Positions 63,768 through 64,000 of a stretch of 64,000 nucleotides of DNA are shown piece by piece. The DNA is taken from the NCBI RefSeq assembly GCF_921293095.1, contig NC_060253.1, forward strand, positions 76,111,992 to 76,175,991. The letters run 5' to 3'. The notes under the pieces are model-generated. The model was not told where the DNA came from. It ran no database searches and saw only the letters and a list, made by a program, of their open reading frames with translations. The DNA comes from Ischnura elegans. Taxonomy: Eukaryota; Arthropoda; Insecta; Odonata; Coenagrionidae. Both the position numbers and the translations under genes were made by a program. Positions within the stretch are counted from its first letter, which is position 1. Every line of letters begins with the position of its first letter.

Positions 63768-64000
63768 CGGTCACCCTTGCTTTTTCCCTCCGGCAGCTCC
63801 TTGGTCCACAGCTTGTCCGTGTGCGGGTCGTACACGTGATCCTCAAGCGCATCGTGCTGCTCTTGGAGTGGTGCCTGGGTGAGCATGCGCAGCGCAAGCC
63901 GCGAGAGAAGCGAGAGGCCAGATGCCATCAAGGTGCTGCCCACGGAACACTCGTACTGGTGGTACGTGGACTCCGCCGCATCCCTGCACTCCGAGCCGCA
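63768..64000 (-). CDS. SMYD4: SMYD4-like protein, MYND-finger exon (runs off the window)
   Basis: At least 233 nt, open to the window end. Encodes CGSECRDAAESTYHQYECSV, the second half of a MYND zinc finger (C-x3-C...H-x3-C), then a helical stretch (SLLSRLALRMLTQAPLQEQH) and VYDPHTDKLWTKELPEGKSK. Donor GACCG|GTGAGT at 63767. The five exons together give about 461 residues of the C-terminal part of a SET-MYND lysine methyltransferase of the SMYD4 type, acting in nucleus or cytoplasm. The N-terminal TPR part, first SET segment and promoter lie outside. Confidence 0.85.

Overview
The window looks like arthropod, probably insect, nuclear DNA. The basis is AT-rich non-coding sequence, GT-AG introns of 150 to 2600 bp, a SMYD4-like host gene of the insect type, and a mobile-element set typical of large arthropod genomes: I-type and Jockey-type LINEs, Penelope-like elements, a two-gene PIF/Harbinger element, Ty3-type LTR elements and an IS630/Tc1-like transposase. 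The species cannot be named from the sequence. I saw no prokaryotic feature, CRISPR array, rRNA or tRNA.

Layout. 1-3.9 kb: mostly unassigned. 3.9-10.4 kb: a 5'-truncated I-type copy, then a full-length I-type LINE (4687-10403) with a 12-bp target-site duplication. Its ORF1 is intact; its ORF2 has one frameshift and one in-frame stop. 10.7-12.1 kb: degenerate IS630/Tc1-like transposase. 13.9-14.4 kb: 3' end of a CR1/L2-type LINE. About 15.0-22.4 kb: a PIF/Harbinger element on the minus strand (Myb/SANT-like gene plus HARBI1-like transposase), split by a solo LTR (16911-18279) and by a Ty3-type pol fragment with a probable LTR. 23.2-25.1 kb: decayed Jockey-type ORF2. 28.4-30.8 kb: internally deleted Jockey-type copy. 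30.8-36.2 kb: near-complete Jockey-type element with a 1.08-kb inverted-repeat transposon in its reverse transcriptase. 36.3-36.6 kb: MADF-domain exon. 36.6-41.4 kb: LINE endonuclease fragments and a Penelope-like element (37.5-40.0 kb). 42.8-44.4 kb: LINE ORF1 pseudogene. 44.5-51.6 kb: Jockey-type ORF1 split by a young LTR retrotransposon (45850-51174) with near-identical LTRs, an intact gag and a mostly deleted pol. 51.6-53.3 kb: Penelope and Jockey fragments. 53.5-55.5 kb: two MITE-like inverted-repeat elements. 55.7-64.0 kb: the 3' part of a SMYD4-like gene on the minus strand, five exons with consistent splice phases. Its introns hold a 1.47-kb inverted-repeat element and repeats with a hammerhead-ribozyme-like core.

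How it fits together. The SMYD4-like gene is the only convincing host gene. Everything from about 3.9 to 55.5 kb is a nested repeat array whose order of insertion can partly be read: Harbinger before the solo LTR, Jockey before the inverted-repeat transposon, Jockey ORF1 before the LTR retrotransposon. I found no clearly new functional system. The most unusual items are the recent pol-deleted LTR element whose gag has an RGG tail instead of zinc knuckles, the unassigned inverted-repeat transposon with a Cys-rich terminal domain, and the repeat family sharing a hammerhead-like core with the Penelope element.
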